Below are positions 1-6,565 of a DNA stretch of 34,728 nucleotides, one piece after another; positions within the stretch are counted from its first letter, which is position 1, and the number at the start of each line of letters is the position of its first letter. The stretch is from NCBI GenBank assembly GCA_037445185.1, contig JBBIKZ010000011.1, positions 1-34,728 on the forward strand. Direction: 5' to 3'. The position numbers and the translations under genes were made by a program. Source of the stretch: JANWZL01 sp037445185. GTDB lineage: Bacteria; Pseudomonadota; Gammaproteobacteria; Burkholderiales; Thiobacillaceae. Below the pieces are notes generated by a model. The model saw nothing but the letters and a program-made list of their open reading frames with translations, was not told where the DNA came from and did no database searches.

Positions 1-26
1 GGGCTTCATGTCACCCCTCGAAGCCC
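1..26. repeat. short hairpin at window edge
   Basis: GGGCTTC at 1-7 pairs with GAAGCCC at 20-26 around a 12-nt loop, overlapping the end of the TPR fragment. It may be a terminator-like stem or the edge of the element that truncated the TPR gene. There is no T-run. Confidence 0.35.
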
Positions 27-358
27 GTCAGGCTTATGCCATGCGAAAGGCGGCCTGAGGTGCAAAACCGTGTCCAAACAATCCGAGCCGGTACACCTCG
101 GCTGTAGTAAAGCACTGCCAGAGTGTTGAGGCTCTGGGCCACGTCGGGATGGTTCGGCCCGACATTCTTCTCTGCGACCTCCAAGGCTGCCTGTGCGAGC
201 CTTAGCGCTCGAGCGTATTGTCCAGCGCGATAGAGCTCCATGGCCTCTTGATTGAGCGTTTCCCACTCTATCCCTGCGCCTCGAGCAAGCGCCTGACTGG
301 TGGTCATGCACAGCATGAGGGTCATTATTATTGCGCTTGCGGCGGCGGATGTTCTCAT
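11..358 (-). pseudogene. truncated secreted TPR protein (N-terminal fragment)
   Basis: The start is ATG at 358, 8 nt after a GGAGG Shine-Dalgarno sequence; an ATG further upstream at 418 is less likely. The first 25 or so residues form a signal peptide (hydrophobic IIMTLMLCM, then a cleavable ALA site). Next comes one tetratricopeptide unit of the kinesin-light-chain type (NQEAMELYRAGQYARALRLAQAALEVAEKN in two pieces, then GPNHPDVAQSLNTLAVLYYSRG). In this family the chain normally continues with many more 42-residue units. Here, right after LYYSRG, the sequence turns into an unrelated tail (VPARIVWTRF...) and stops at 11. This is most simply a gene broken by rearrangement, though a short intact protein cannot be excluded. 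The partner is unknown. Confidence 0.55.
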
Positions 359-443
359 TCGCGTTTTCCTCCATGATCGTTCATCATCATTGTTCAAAAC
401 AGTATGTGGTGTCAACAAAAGAACTGTCCGGTTTCGTAGCTAC

Positions 444-472
444 CGCGCACGCGGGACAGGCCCAGTTGGGCG
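444..472. repeat. 29-bp exact copy of an internal htpX segment
   Basis: The 29 bases 444-472 are identical, in the same orientation, to 3267-3295 inside the htpX-like gene (the region encoding ...LGLSRVREF, around its third zinc ligand). Identity ends abruptly on both sides. This copy lies in non-coding DNA between the TPR fragment and the transposase relic and probably marks an old recombination or duplication. Confidence 0.75.
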
Positions 473-510
473 GGGTCATCAAGGGCACTCATGGGTCATC
501 AGGGCACTCA
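473..510. repeat. imperfect direct repeat, about 18 bp
   Basis: GGTCATCAAGGGCACTCA (473-490) is followed at once by GGTCATCAGGGCACTCA (494-510), the same word less one A. The pair lies beside the hairpin at 513-555, in the non-coding junction zone. Confidence 0.6.
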
Positions 511-941
511 GGGGGGACAGGTCTTGCATTAACGCATGATCCAAGACCTGACCCCTGAGTTTTGCGGTAATCTGGGAGTCGCTCGGCGGTTTTGCGGCGG
601 GAGCGCGAGCTTCGTTTGGGGTAGCGTGTATCCTGTCGCAGCAAGGAGAGGGCGAACTTGCGCAAGGTGGCGAAGTTATGTGGCGCCTGATCCTTGCGCA
701 CCCGGCAATCGTCCTCGCGGAACGTGACATTGAGTACCCAATGCAGGCTGTTCTCGATCCCCCAATGACTACGCGCCACCTTGGCGAAGGTTTCGGCATT
801 GGTGATGCCTTGGCTGCCGATGTAGAAGGCCCGCTCGGTCGAGGTGTGTCCATCGACTTCCCCCAGCCGAACGATCATGCCCACCCCGATCAGTTCCGGC
901 CAGCGTTGCCGCAGCGCCTTGCCATCCAGGAAGATCGGTGA
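489..941 (-). pseudogene. ISAs1-family transposase, C-terminal relic
   Basis: The reading frame encodes only the C-terminal part of an ISAs1-type DDE transposase. It has KALRQRWPELIG, the EVDG...ERAFYI block, then SHWGIENSLHWVL and VTFREDDCRVRKD with NFATLRKFALSLLRQ. HWGIENSLHW carries the final catalytic glutamate (in GIEN). Homology starts near 941, so roughly the first two-thirds of a usual ~370-residue protein, including the catalytic aspartates, are missing. Downstream the frame runs on into the hairpin at 513-555 and stops at 489. The GTG at 884 is only the first possible initiator within the fragment. It must be inactive. It shows that the left flank of the stress island was once mobile DNA. 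Confidence 0.8.
513..555. repeat. REP-like hairpin beside transposase relic
   Basis: GGGG-A-CAGGTCTTG (513-526) pairs with CAAGACCTG-A-CCCC (542-555), with a single A/A mismatch and a 15-nt loop. The right arm is the same CAAGACCTGACCCCT word that recurs at 965 and 991. Such mirrored words are typical of repetitive extragenic palindromes or IS ends. Which family this belongs to is not known to me. Confidence 0.6.
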
Positions 942-964
942 GCCACACGGACTATACGTTAATG

Positions 965-1016
965 CAAGACCTGACCCCTACTTCGTTCTACAAGACCTGA
1001 CCCCTACTTCGTTCTA
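965..1016. repeat. 26-bp perfect tandem duplication
   Basis: A 26-nt unit (starting CAAGACCTGACCCCTA and ending CTTCGTTCTA) occurs at 965-990 and again at 991-1016 without a mismatch. Two decayed relatives follow (TGACCCCTATTTGC near 1026, TGACCCTATTTGC near 1050). The first 15 nt also form the right arm of the hairpin at 542-555. The array lies between the transposase relic and the 3' end of ftsH. Confidence 0.8.
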
Positions 1017-1083
1017 CTTGCGTTATGACCCCTATTTGCTCTTTTGCACATGACCCTATTTGCACAGCGGCCCTGCCTCGCAG

Positions 1084-1109
1084 GCCTCTGCTCAGTGTGG
1101 GGCAGAGGC
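1084..1109 (-). terminator. stem-loop just after ftsH
   Basis: GCCTCTGC (1084-1091) pairs with GCAGAGGC (1102-1109) around a 10-nt loop, immediately after the ftsH stop codon at 1110-1112. There is no T-run on the minus strand, so it may be a 3' protective stem rather than a strong intrinsic terminator. The loop and right arm partly duplicate the last codons of ftsH (GCTCAGTG...GGGCAGAG). Confidence 0.45.
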
Positions 1110-2951
1110 TCAGTGGGGCAGAGCGTGCTCCTCGGCGCCTCGGTGAAGATCGCGGGCGAGCTCGATGATGGCCGCCTCGTCCAGGGTCTCCCGTTCGAGC
1201 AGGGCACGCGCGCCGCGCTCCAGCACCTCGCGGTTGTCGGTGAGGATCGCCAGGGCGCGCGTGAAGTTGTCCATGACGATGGCGCGGATGGCGGCGTCGA
1301 TGCGCCCCTGGGTGCCCTCCGACACCCAGCAGCCGCCCGTGGTTAGGTCGGGGACGTCGAGGAAGCGGGACTTCTGCGCCTCGAAGGCGATATAGCCGAG
1401 ATCCTCGTCCAGGCCGTAGCGCGTGATCATGTCGCGGGCGATGTCGGTCGCCTTGGCGATGTCGTCGGCCGCACCGGTGGAAAGCTCACCGAAGACCAGC
1501 TTCTCGGCGGCGCGCCCGGCCAGCAGGACGGCGATGCGGTTTTCCAGATCGCGCCGGGTCATCAAATAGCGGTCCTCGGTGGGGCGTTGGATGGTGTAAC
1601 CCAGCGCGCCCACGCCGCGCGGGATGATGGAGACCTTGTGCACGGGGTCGCTGCCGGGCAGGGCGAGCGCCACCAGGGCGTGGCCCATCTCGTGATAGGC
1701 CACGGTTTCGCGCTCTTTGGGGTTCAGGACGCGGTTTTTCTTCTCCAGGCCGGCGATGATGCGCTCCACCGCGGCGGTGAAATCGGCCAGACCGACCGCC
1801 TCGGCGCCACGGCGGGTGGCCATCAGTGCCGCCTCGTTGACCAGATTGGCGAGGTCGGCCCCGGAAAAGCCGGTGGTCAGCGCCGCCACCTGCTCCAGGT
1901 CCACGTCCGGGGCGAGCCGGATCTTCTTCACGTGCACACGCAGGATCTCCAGGCGCCCCTTGCGGTCGGGGCGGTCCACCAGGACCTGGCGGTCGAAGCG
2001 GCCGGCGCGCAGCAGCGCCGGGTCGAGGATCTCGGGCCGGTTGGTGGCGGCGAGGATGACCAGACCCGAGGTCGGGTCGAAGCCGTCCATCTCGGTGAGC
2101 AGCTGGTTGAGGGTCTGCTCGCGCTCGTCATGGCCGCCCAGAGGCCCGCCGATGCCGCGGGCACGGCCGAGGGCGTCGAGTTCGTCGATGAAAATGATGG
2201 CGGGCGCCCGGGTGCGCGCCTGCTCGAACAGGTCGCGCACCCGCGCGGCGCCCACGCCGACGAACATTTCGACGAACTCGGAGCCGGAGATGGAGAAAAA
2301 CGCCACCCCGGCCTCGCCGGCCACGGCGCGGGCGAGCAGGGTCTTGCCGGTGCCGGGCGGCCCCACCAGCAGCACGCCCTTGGGGATGCGCGCGCCGAGT
2401 CGGCCATAGTCCTGGGGATTTTTCAGGAAGGCGACGATTTCGGCCAACTCCGCCTTGGCCTCGTCCACCCCCGCCACGTCGGCGAAGGTCACGCCGGTGT
2501 CTTTCTCCATGTAGACCTTGGCGCGGCTCTTGCCTAGGGTCATGAAGCCGCCCATGCCCTGTCGCTCGGCGAACTTGCGGAAGAGGAAGAACCAGACGGC
2601 GAAAAAGGCCACCGCCGGCAGCACCCAGGACAGCACGTCGCGCAGGAAGGTGCTTTCCACCACGCGGGCGTAGGGCACGTCGTATCGCGACAGCCGTGCG
2701 GCGAGATCGGGCTCCACGCGGGTGGCCACGATGACGGTCTTGCCCTTGGCGTCCGGTGTCTTGAGCCGCCCCGTCACCGTCCGGTCGTACACCAGCACCT
2801 CGGCCACCCTGCCCTCGGCGAGTGCCCGCTCGAACTCGCTGTAGGGCACGGCCTCCACGTTGCGCATGCTCTGCCACCAGTCCTGCAGCGTAAGCAGCAG
2901 CAATGCGGCCAGTATCCAATAAGCCAGGTTCCACTGCGTTTTGTGATCCAT
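1110..2951 (-). CDS. ftsH: accessory FtsH-type AAA+ zinc metalloprotease
   Basis: A membrane-anchored ATP-dependent protease that extracts and degrades misfolded membrane and cytosolic proteins as a hexamer. The 613 residues contain two membrane helices (about 9-25 and 105-125) flanking a small periplasmic domain, Walker A GPPGTGKT (197-204), Walker B IIFIDELDA (252-260), the second region of homology (about 304-325), and the zinc site HEMGH (420-424) with a third acidic ligand in GAADD (about 496). All catalytic residues are present. The linker MTLGKSRAKVYMEKD, rather than the housekeeping GKSKARM style, and its company of chaperones suggest the extra FtsH found in heat-resistance loci, not the housekeeping copy next to rlmE/folP. 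It lies 22 nt downstream of htpX, so it is probably cotranscribed with it. The C-terminus is slightly shorter than in E. coli FtsH. Confidence 0.93.
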   Translation of the reverse strand: MDHKTQWNLAYWILAALLLLTLQDWWQSMRNVEAVPYSEFERALAEGRVAEVLVYDRTVTGRLKTPDAKGKTVIVATRVEPDLAARLSRYDVPYARVVESTFLRDVLSWVLPAVAFFAVWFFLFRKFAERQGMGGFMTLGKSRAKVYMEKDTGVTFADVAGVDEAKAELAEIVAFLKNPQDYGRLGARIPKGVLLVGPPGTGKTLLARAVAGEAGVAFFSISGSEFVEMFVGVGAARVRDLFEQARTRAPAIIFIDELDALGRARGIGGPLGGHDEREQTLNQLLTEMDGFDPTSGLVILAATNRPEILDPALLRAGRFDRQVLVDRPDRKGRLEILRVHVKKIRLAPDVDLEQVAALTTGFSGADLANLVNEAALMATRRGAEAVGLADFTAAVERIIAGLEKKNRVLNPKERETVAYHEMGHALVALALPGSDPVHKVSIIPRGVGALGYTIQRPTEDRYLMTRRDLENRIAVLLAGRAAEKLVFGELSTGAADDIAKATDIARDMITRYGLDEDLGYIAFEAQKSRFLDVPDLTTGGCWVSEGTQGRIDAAIRAIVMDNFTRALAILTDNREVLERGARALLERETLDEAAIIELARDLHRGAEEHALPH

Positions 2952-2973
2952 TGCCGCGTCTCCGGTATCGATG

Positions 2974-3975
2974 TCAGCGCCACACCCCGCCGGCGTACCA
3001 GCGCGGGACGCGCTGCACGGGCAGGAAGTGGGTGAGGGGCAGGGGCGCCCTGTCGAGGGCTTCGTGCGAGGGCTGGAGGGCGAGCAGCCGCTCGATGCGC
3101 GCCTGGGTTGGGGGGTGGGTGCGCAGCCAGGAGGGCTCTGGATTGCCCCAACCGGGCATGAGCCAGGCGCGCCAGGAGCGAGACACCCGCTCGATCTTGG
3201 CCAGGGCGCGGGCGAGTCCCTCGGGATCGCCGGTCAGGCGTGCGGCGGCAAGGTCGGCATCGAACTCGCGCACGCGGGACAGGCCCAGTTGGGCGAGCAT
3301 GGCGAGTTGCGGCGAGAAGATGAGCAGCAGCAGGCCGGGCCAGTTGATCTGCAGGTCGCCCATCAGCCAGAACGGCAGGGCGATGAGCAGGCTGAACTGT
3401 CCGACCAGCGCGAACAAGGCCGTCAGCCGGCTGATGTAGTCCGCCAGGCCCATCACGCGCAGGTCGCCATGGACGATATGGGCGATTTCATGGGCCAGCA
3501 CGCCGGTCAGTTCACGCCGGTCGAGGGTGCGCAGCAGGCCGTCGGTCAGGGCGATCGCAGCCGCGCGCCGATTGCCCACGGCGAAGGCATTGACCATCGC
3601 GCTGGGCACGTAGTGCAAGACAGGCACGGCCTCAAGTCCCGCCCGCCCGGCGAGGATCTCGGTGATCCGCCACAGCTCGGGCGCCTGCCAGGTCGCAATG
3701 GGTCTCGCCCGGTACAGGGCCAAGGTCAGGCGCCTGACCCCGCCGGGCTCTATCACGAGGGCGAGTGCACTGGCAGCGAGGGCCAGCCACAGACCCGGCT
3801 CGCCGAAGAGCAGCCCGCCGGCCAGGGCGCTGATACCCAACAGCAGCAGAATCAGCAGCAGGCTCTGGATACGGTTGACCAGGGTGTGCCGCTGCCAGGT
3901 AGACAAGATCCTAAAAACCTCAGTTGACCGCTCCGTAGCTGACGGAAACTCACCAGGACGCCGACGTTTATGCAT
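2974..3975 (-). CDS. htpX: HtpX-like M48 membrane metalloprotease with a replaced N-terminus
   Basis: A membrane zinc protease of family M48, expected to cleave damaged membrane proteins alongside FtsH. The zinc motif HEIAH is at 162-166 and the third ligand lies in REFDAD (Glu 237). Hydrophobic helices are at about 37-55, 62-78, 183-205 and 212-228. The first ~23 codons do not look like the family. They are encoded by the palindromic element whose left end is at 3908; family-like sequence begins at STWQRHTLVNRIQSLL. Two starts are possible: ATG at 3975, with GAGG about 8 nt upstream inside the element, or TTG at 3906 at the element border with poor ribosome-site spacing. I chose 3975. Insertion evidently removed the native start but kept the frame open. 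Function is likely retained. Confidence 0.88.
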   Translation of the reverse strand: MHKRRRPGEFPSATERSTEVFRILSTWQRHTLVNRIQSLLLILLLLGISALAGGLLFGEPGLWLALAASALALVIEPGGVRRLTLALYRARPIATWQAPELWRITEILAGRAGLEAVPVLHYVPSAMVNAFAVGNRRAAAIALTDGLLRTLDRRELTGVLAHEIAHIVHGDLRVMGLADYISRLTALFALVGQFSLLIALPFWLMGDLQINWPGLLLLIFSPQLAMLAQLGLSRVREFDADLAAARLTGDPEGLARALAKIERVSRSWRAWLMPGWGNPEPSWLRTHPPTQARIERLLALQPSHEALDRAPLPLTHFLPVQRVPRWYAGGVWR

Positions 3976-4287
3976 TGTTAAACCTCATCTGGCTGATGCG
4001 GCCACTACGCGCCCGCTTTCGGGTCTGTGCGCGCGTCTGGCTGCGTTGCGCCTCCTTGCGGGGGGCGCCCCGTAGCGTCGTCCGAGGGGCCCCGCGTGAG
4101 CGGGGATCGGACAGCGGAGGGGATGCCGGCGACTGCCCCGGGGGCGCCCGCATCCTGCTCCGCGGTCGCATCCCCTGCGGGGCCCCTGCTCCGCGCTACG
4201 CAGTCGCCGACCCCGCGGCGTCGTCGCGCCGAGCCCCCCACACGCACAAACCCGCCTTCGGGCGCGTTCAACTGAGGTTTTTAGGAT
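3908..4287. mobile_element. 380-bp MITE-like palindromic element with 20-bp perfect TIRs
   Basis: ATCCTAAAAACCTCAGTTGA at 3908-3927 is the exact reverse complement of 4268-4287. The interior is extremely GC-rich and largely self-complementary. For example, ACGCGCCCGCTTTCGGGTCTGTGCG near 4008-4032 (given in two pieces: ACGCGCCCGCTTTC, GGGTCTGTGCG) resembles the reverse complement of the right inner arm, and GGGGCCCCGC recurs in both halves. No transposase frame is convincing, so it would be non-autonomous. No clear target-site duplication is visible. This is the only stretch over 300 bases between genes in the island. It separates cbpM from htpX in what was presumably one operon, and its left end supplies the 5' end of htpX. 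Confidence 0.7.
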
Positions 4288-4302
4288 GATTCACCCTCCG
4301 AG

Positions 4303-4596
4303 TCAACGCAGCCGGCTGCGCAGGGTGTCCAGCTCTTCCAACAGGTCGGCGACCAGGGCGGCCAGTTCGGGTACGGCGTCGAAGTCGCGCTCGATCTGAC
4401 GCATGCGCCGGGCGCGCGTCAGGGCGGCAGGGGAGAAACGCCAGACGCCGGCGACGCTGACGGCCTGGGGAAACAGGCCTTCGTCCAGGTGCGCGAGCAA
4501 CCAGCCTGCCTCCACGTCACAGGCGGCGGCCACCTGCTCCAGGGTGAGCCAGGTGTCTTCCATCAGGCTGCCGATCAGGACCTCGTCTTCGCTCAT
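4303..4596 (-). CDS. cbpM: CbpM-type chaperone modulator
   Basis: A small (97-residue) MerR-helix-like modulator. In E. coli CbpM binds the J-domain of CbpA and tunes its co-chaperone and DNA-binding activity. Visible are the N-terminal acidic start, the helix-turn-helix-like segment WLTLEQVAAACDVEAGWLL (in part) and a C-terminal coiled helix (PELAALVADLLEELDTLRSRL) typical of the family. It begins 3 nt after the cbpA stop, the usual cbpA-cbpM operon arrangement. Its own stop lies 15 nt from the inverted-repeat element, so the element inserted just behind this gene. Confidence 0.88.
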   Translation of the reverse strand: MSEDEVLIGSLMEDTWLTLEQVAAACDVEAGWLLAHLDEGLFPQAVSVAGVWRFSPAALTRARRMRQIERDFDAVPELAALVADLLEELDTLRSRLR

Positions 4597-4599
4597 GCT

Positions 4600-5544
4600 T
4601 CAGTCTCCCCGACGTGGATCGAAGGCCAGCTCCCTGGCCATCTGTTCATACAACGCGCGTGCCTTGGGGGTGGTGGCAGGTGGCAGGACCACCTGGATGT
4701 CCAACAGCAGGTCGCCCGGCGGCTCACTGGGAATGCCCTTGCCGCGCACGCGCATGGACCTGCCGCTTTGTGCGCCCTCCGGGATGCGCACCTTCACCGG
4801 CCCGGAAGGCAGGTCGACGCTCACCACCGCACCCAAGGCAGCCTCCCAGGGGGCCACCGGCAAGGTCATATGCAGGTCGCGGCCGTCCGGGCGAAAACGC
4901 GGGTGCGGCTTGAAACGGACTTCCAGCAGCAGGTCGCCGGCCGGAGCACCGCCCAGGCCGGGGGCCCCCTGGCCGGCCAGCCGTATGATCTGCCCCTCGT
5001 GCACCCCCTTGGGGATCTTCACGTTGAGGGTGCGCGTGACGAGCGACACCCGGCCTTGTTCGTCCAGGCGCGGGGCGCGCAGACTGATCTGGCGCGTGGC
5101 GCCGGTGAACGCATCTTCGATGTCCAGATAGACCTTGGCATGGTGGTCTTCCCCTTGGGCACGGAATGCCCCGCCCGCGGTGCGGAAGCCGCTCCTGCTG
5201 CCCAGGCCGCCGAAGATCTGGGCGAAGAAATCCGAGAAATCCGCCGCCTCGTGGGGTGAGAAGCCATGCGCGGAAAACTCGAAGCCGGCATCCCAGTCTG
5301 GCGGCGGGCGAAACTCCTCGCCCGGGCGATAGCCTTTGCCTAACTGGTCATAGGCCGCGCGCCTTTCCGGATCGGAGAGCACCGCGTAGGCCTCATTGAC
5401 CTCCTTCATGCGCTGCTCGGCGTCCTTTTCCTTGGACACGTCCGGGTGGTACTTGCGCGCCAGCTTGCGGAAGGCCTTTTTGATCTCCTCCGCCGAGGCG
5501 TCGCGCGGCACGCCCAGGATTTGGTAATAGTCTTTGAATTGCAT
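4600..5544 (-). CDS. cbpA: CbpA, DnaJ-like co-chaperone / curved-DNA-binding protein
   Basis: A type II J-domain co-chaperone that stimulates DnaK ATPase; E. coli CbpA also binds curved DNA. The J-domain is at 1-70 with HPD at 33-35. A Gly/Phe-rich linker spans about 75-130, followed by two C-terminal beta domains (about 135-300) and a terminal dimerisation segment. There is no CxxCxGxG zinc module, which separates it from the DnaJ at 7342. At 314 residues it is close to E. coli CbpA (306). A sigma-32-like promoter lies about 34 nt upstream of the start. It heads the minus-strand stress operon cbpA-cbpM-[element]-htpX-ftsH. Confidence 0.93.
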   Translation of the reverse strand: MQFKDYYQILGVPRDASAEEIKKAFRKLARKYHPDVSKEKDAEQRMKEVNEAYAVLSDPERRAAYDQLGKGYRPGEEFRPPPDWDAGFEFSAHGFSPHEAADFSDFFAQIFGGLGSRSGFRTAGGAFRAQGEDHHAKVYLDIEDAFTGATRQISLRAPRLDEQGRVSLVTRTLNVKIPKGVHEGQIIRLAGQGAPGLGGAPAGDLLLEVRFKPHPRFRPDGRDLHMTLPVAPWEAALGAVVSVDLPSGPVKVRIPEGAQSGRSMRVRGKGIPSEPPGDLLLDIQVVLPPATTPKARALYEQMARELAFDPRRGD

Positions 5545-5577
5545 GGCATGTAGCGAGGGTTGGCGTCTTCAGAACGA

Positions 5578-5605
5578 ATTAGTGGTCGCCCGCGGGACTT
5601 TCAAG
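5578..5605 (-). promoter_or_regulatory. sigma-32-like promoter of cbpA
   Basis: On the minus strand, a perfect -35 word CTTGAAA (5605-5599) is followed after 13 nt by CCACTAAT (5585-5578), close to the heat-shock consensus CTTGAAA/CCCCATNT. The start codon of cbpA is 34 nt further on. No CIRCE inverted repeat is seen in this gap. Confidence 0.5.
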
Positions 5606-5608
5606 GTA

Positions 5609-5636
5609 TTGAATTCGAAAGGCGTGCCCTCAGATT
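5609..5636 (+). promoter_or_regulatory. candidate sigma-32-like promoter of the hsp20 genes
   Basis: TTGAAT (5610-5615 region) is separated by about 12 nt from CCCTCAGATT (5627-5636), resembling TTGAAA/CCCCATNT. It lies about 50 nt upstream of the first hsp20 ATG. The match is weaker than for the divergent cbpA promoter, but the two overlap back to back in the same 60 bases, which would give joint control. Confidence 0.38.
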
Positions 5637-5685
5637 GTTGGCATGACGGCACACGCCGGGGTTCAACGTCAAGGAGGATAGGATC

Positions 5686-6117
5686 ATGCGTTATGTCTCG
5701 CTCTTTCCCCGTGACCTGTTCGCGGAAATGGATCGCCTGCAACGCGAACTGGCACAGGCCTTCGAATTTTCGCCCAGTATACGCGGTCTGAGGCGGGGTT
5801 TCCCGGCCATGAACGTGGGCACCACACCCCAGTCGGTCGAGATCTATGCCTTCGCGCCGGGGGTCGATCCGGCCAGCCTGGATGTGCAGATCGAGAAGGG
5901 CGTGCTCACCATCGCCGGTGAGCGCAAGGCGCAGGCCGCGCCGGAGCAGGCCACCCTGCACATCGACGAACGTTACGCCGGGCGTTTCCGCCGGGTGGTG
6001 ACCCTGCCCGATGACATCGACCCCAACGCGGTCACCGCCCGTTATCGGGATGGTGTGTTGCACATCAGCGTGGCGCGCAAGGAGACCGCGCAGCCGCGCC
6101 GCATCACGATCCAGTGA
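5686..6117 (+). CDS. small heat-shock protein Hsp20, copy 1
   Basis: An ATP-independent holdase that binds unfolding proteins and passes them to DnaK/ClpB. The 143 residues comprise an N-terminal arm (MRYVSLFPRDLFAEMDRLQREL), an alpha-crystallin domain (about 40-135) with the typical LDVQIEKGVLTIAGER strand block (in part) and GVLHISV, and an extreme C-terminal ITI motif that docks onto neighbouring dimers. A strong AAGGAGG site lies at 5671-5677. It is the first of three consecutive hsp20 genes, divergent from cbpA, and probably shares heat-shock control with it. Confidence 0.93.
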   Translation: MRYVSLFPRDLFAEMDRLQRELAQAFEFSPSIRGLRRGFPAMNVGTTPQSVEIYAFAPGVDPASLDVQIEKGVLTIAGERKAQAAPEQATLHIDERYAGRFRRVVTLPDDIDPNAVTARYRDGVLHISVARKETAQPRRITIQ

Positions 6118-6145
6118 GGCCGTTTTCCCAGTGGAGGTAGCGACC

Positions 6146-6517
6146 ATGAGCGACAAGAACCAAGTTGCCGAAACCCGCCGCGATGAGCCGAGCCTCATGC
6201 CGCCGGTGGACGTGATCGAGGATGCCAACGGCATCACTCTGTATGCCGATCTGCCGGGTGTGCCCAAGGACAAGCTCAATCTGCAGATCGATGCAGACAC
6301 GCTGACCATCGAGGGTGAGGTGAGCCTCGAGATGCCCGAGGGCATGGAGGCTAGCCACGCCGAGGTGAGCCTGCCGCGCTATCGGCGTGTCTTCACCCTG
6401 TCGAAAGAACTCGACGGCGGCAAGGTGAGCGCCGAACTCCACCAGGGGGTGCTCAAGCTGCGCATCCCGAAAGCGGAGCATGCCCAGCCGCGCAAGATCA
6501 CGGTCGAGGTCGTCTGA
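6146..6517 (+). CDS. small heat-shock protein Hsp20, copy 2 (short N-terminal arm)
   Basis: The second holdase, 123 residues, with ATG at 6146 behind a GGAGG (6133-6137). The N-terminal arm is only about 20 residues before the alpha-crystallin domain (PPVDVIEDANGITLYADLPG start, GVLKLRIPKAE end). The C-terminus ends in an I-x-V motif (KITVEVV). The short arm should change oligomer size and client binding relative to copies 1 and 3. It starts 28 nt after copy 1, so cotranscription is likely. A longer frame from 6011 overlaps copy 1 and has no ribosome site. Confidence 0.92.
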   Translation: MSDKNQVAETRRDEPSLMPPVDVIEDANGITLYADLPGVPKDKLNLQIDADTLTIEGEVSLEMPEGMEASHAEVSLPRYRRVFTLSKELDGGKVSAELHQGVLKLRIPKAEHAQPRKITVEVV

Positions 6518-6524
6518 AACGATA

Positions 6525-6545
6525 CGCCGGGCGCCGCGCCCGGCG
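6525..6545. terminator. GC-rich stem-loop between hsp20 copies 2 and 3
   Basis: CGCCGGGCG (6525-6533) and CGCCCGGCG (6537-6545) form a perfect 9-bp stem with a 3-nt loop. No T-run follows, so it may be an attenuator, RNA-processing or stability element rather than a terminator. It lies 20 nt before the hsp20-3 start. Confidence 0.5.
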
Positions 6546-6565
6546 CCTGACAGTGGAGGGATGCG

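Noticed and set aside
489..884. Active small transposase from GTG 884
   Set aside because: Only the C-terminal part of the ISAs1 catalytic domain is present; the two catalytic aspartates are missing.
1587..2537. 316-aa frame opposite ftsH
   Set aside because: Antisense to a gene with full catalytic motifs.
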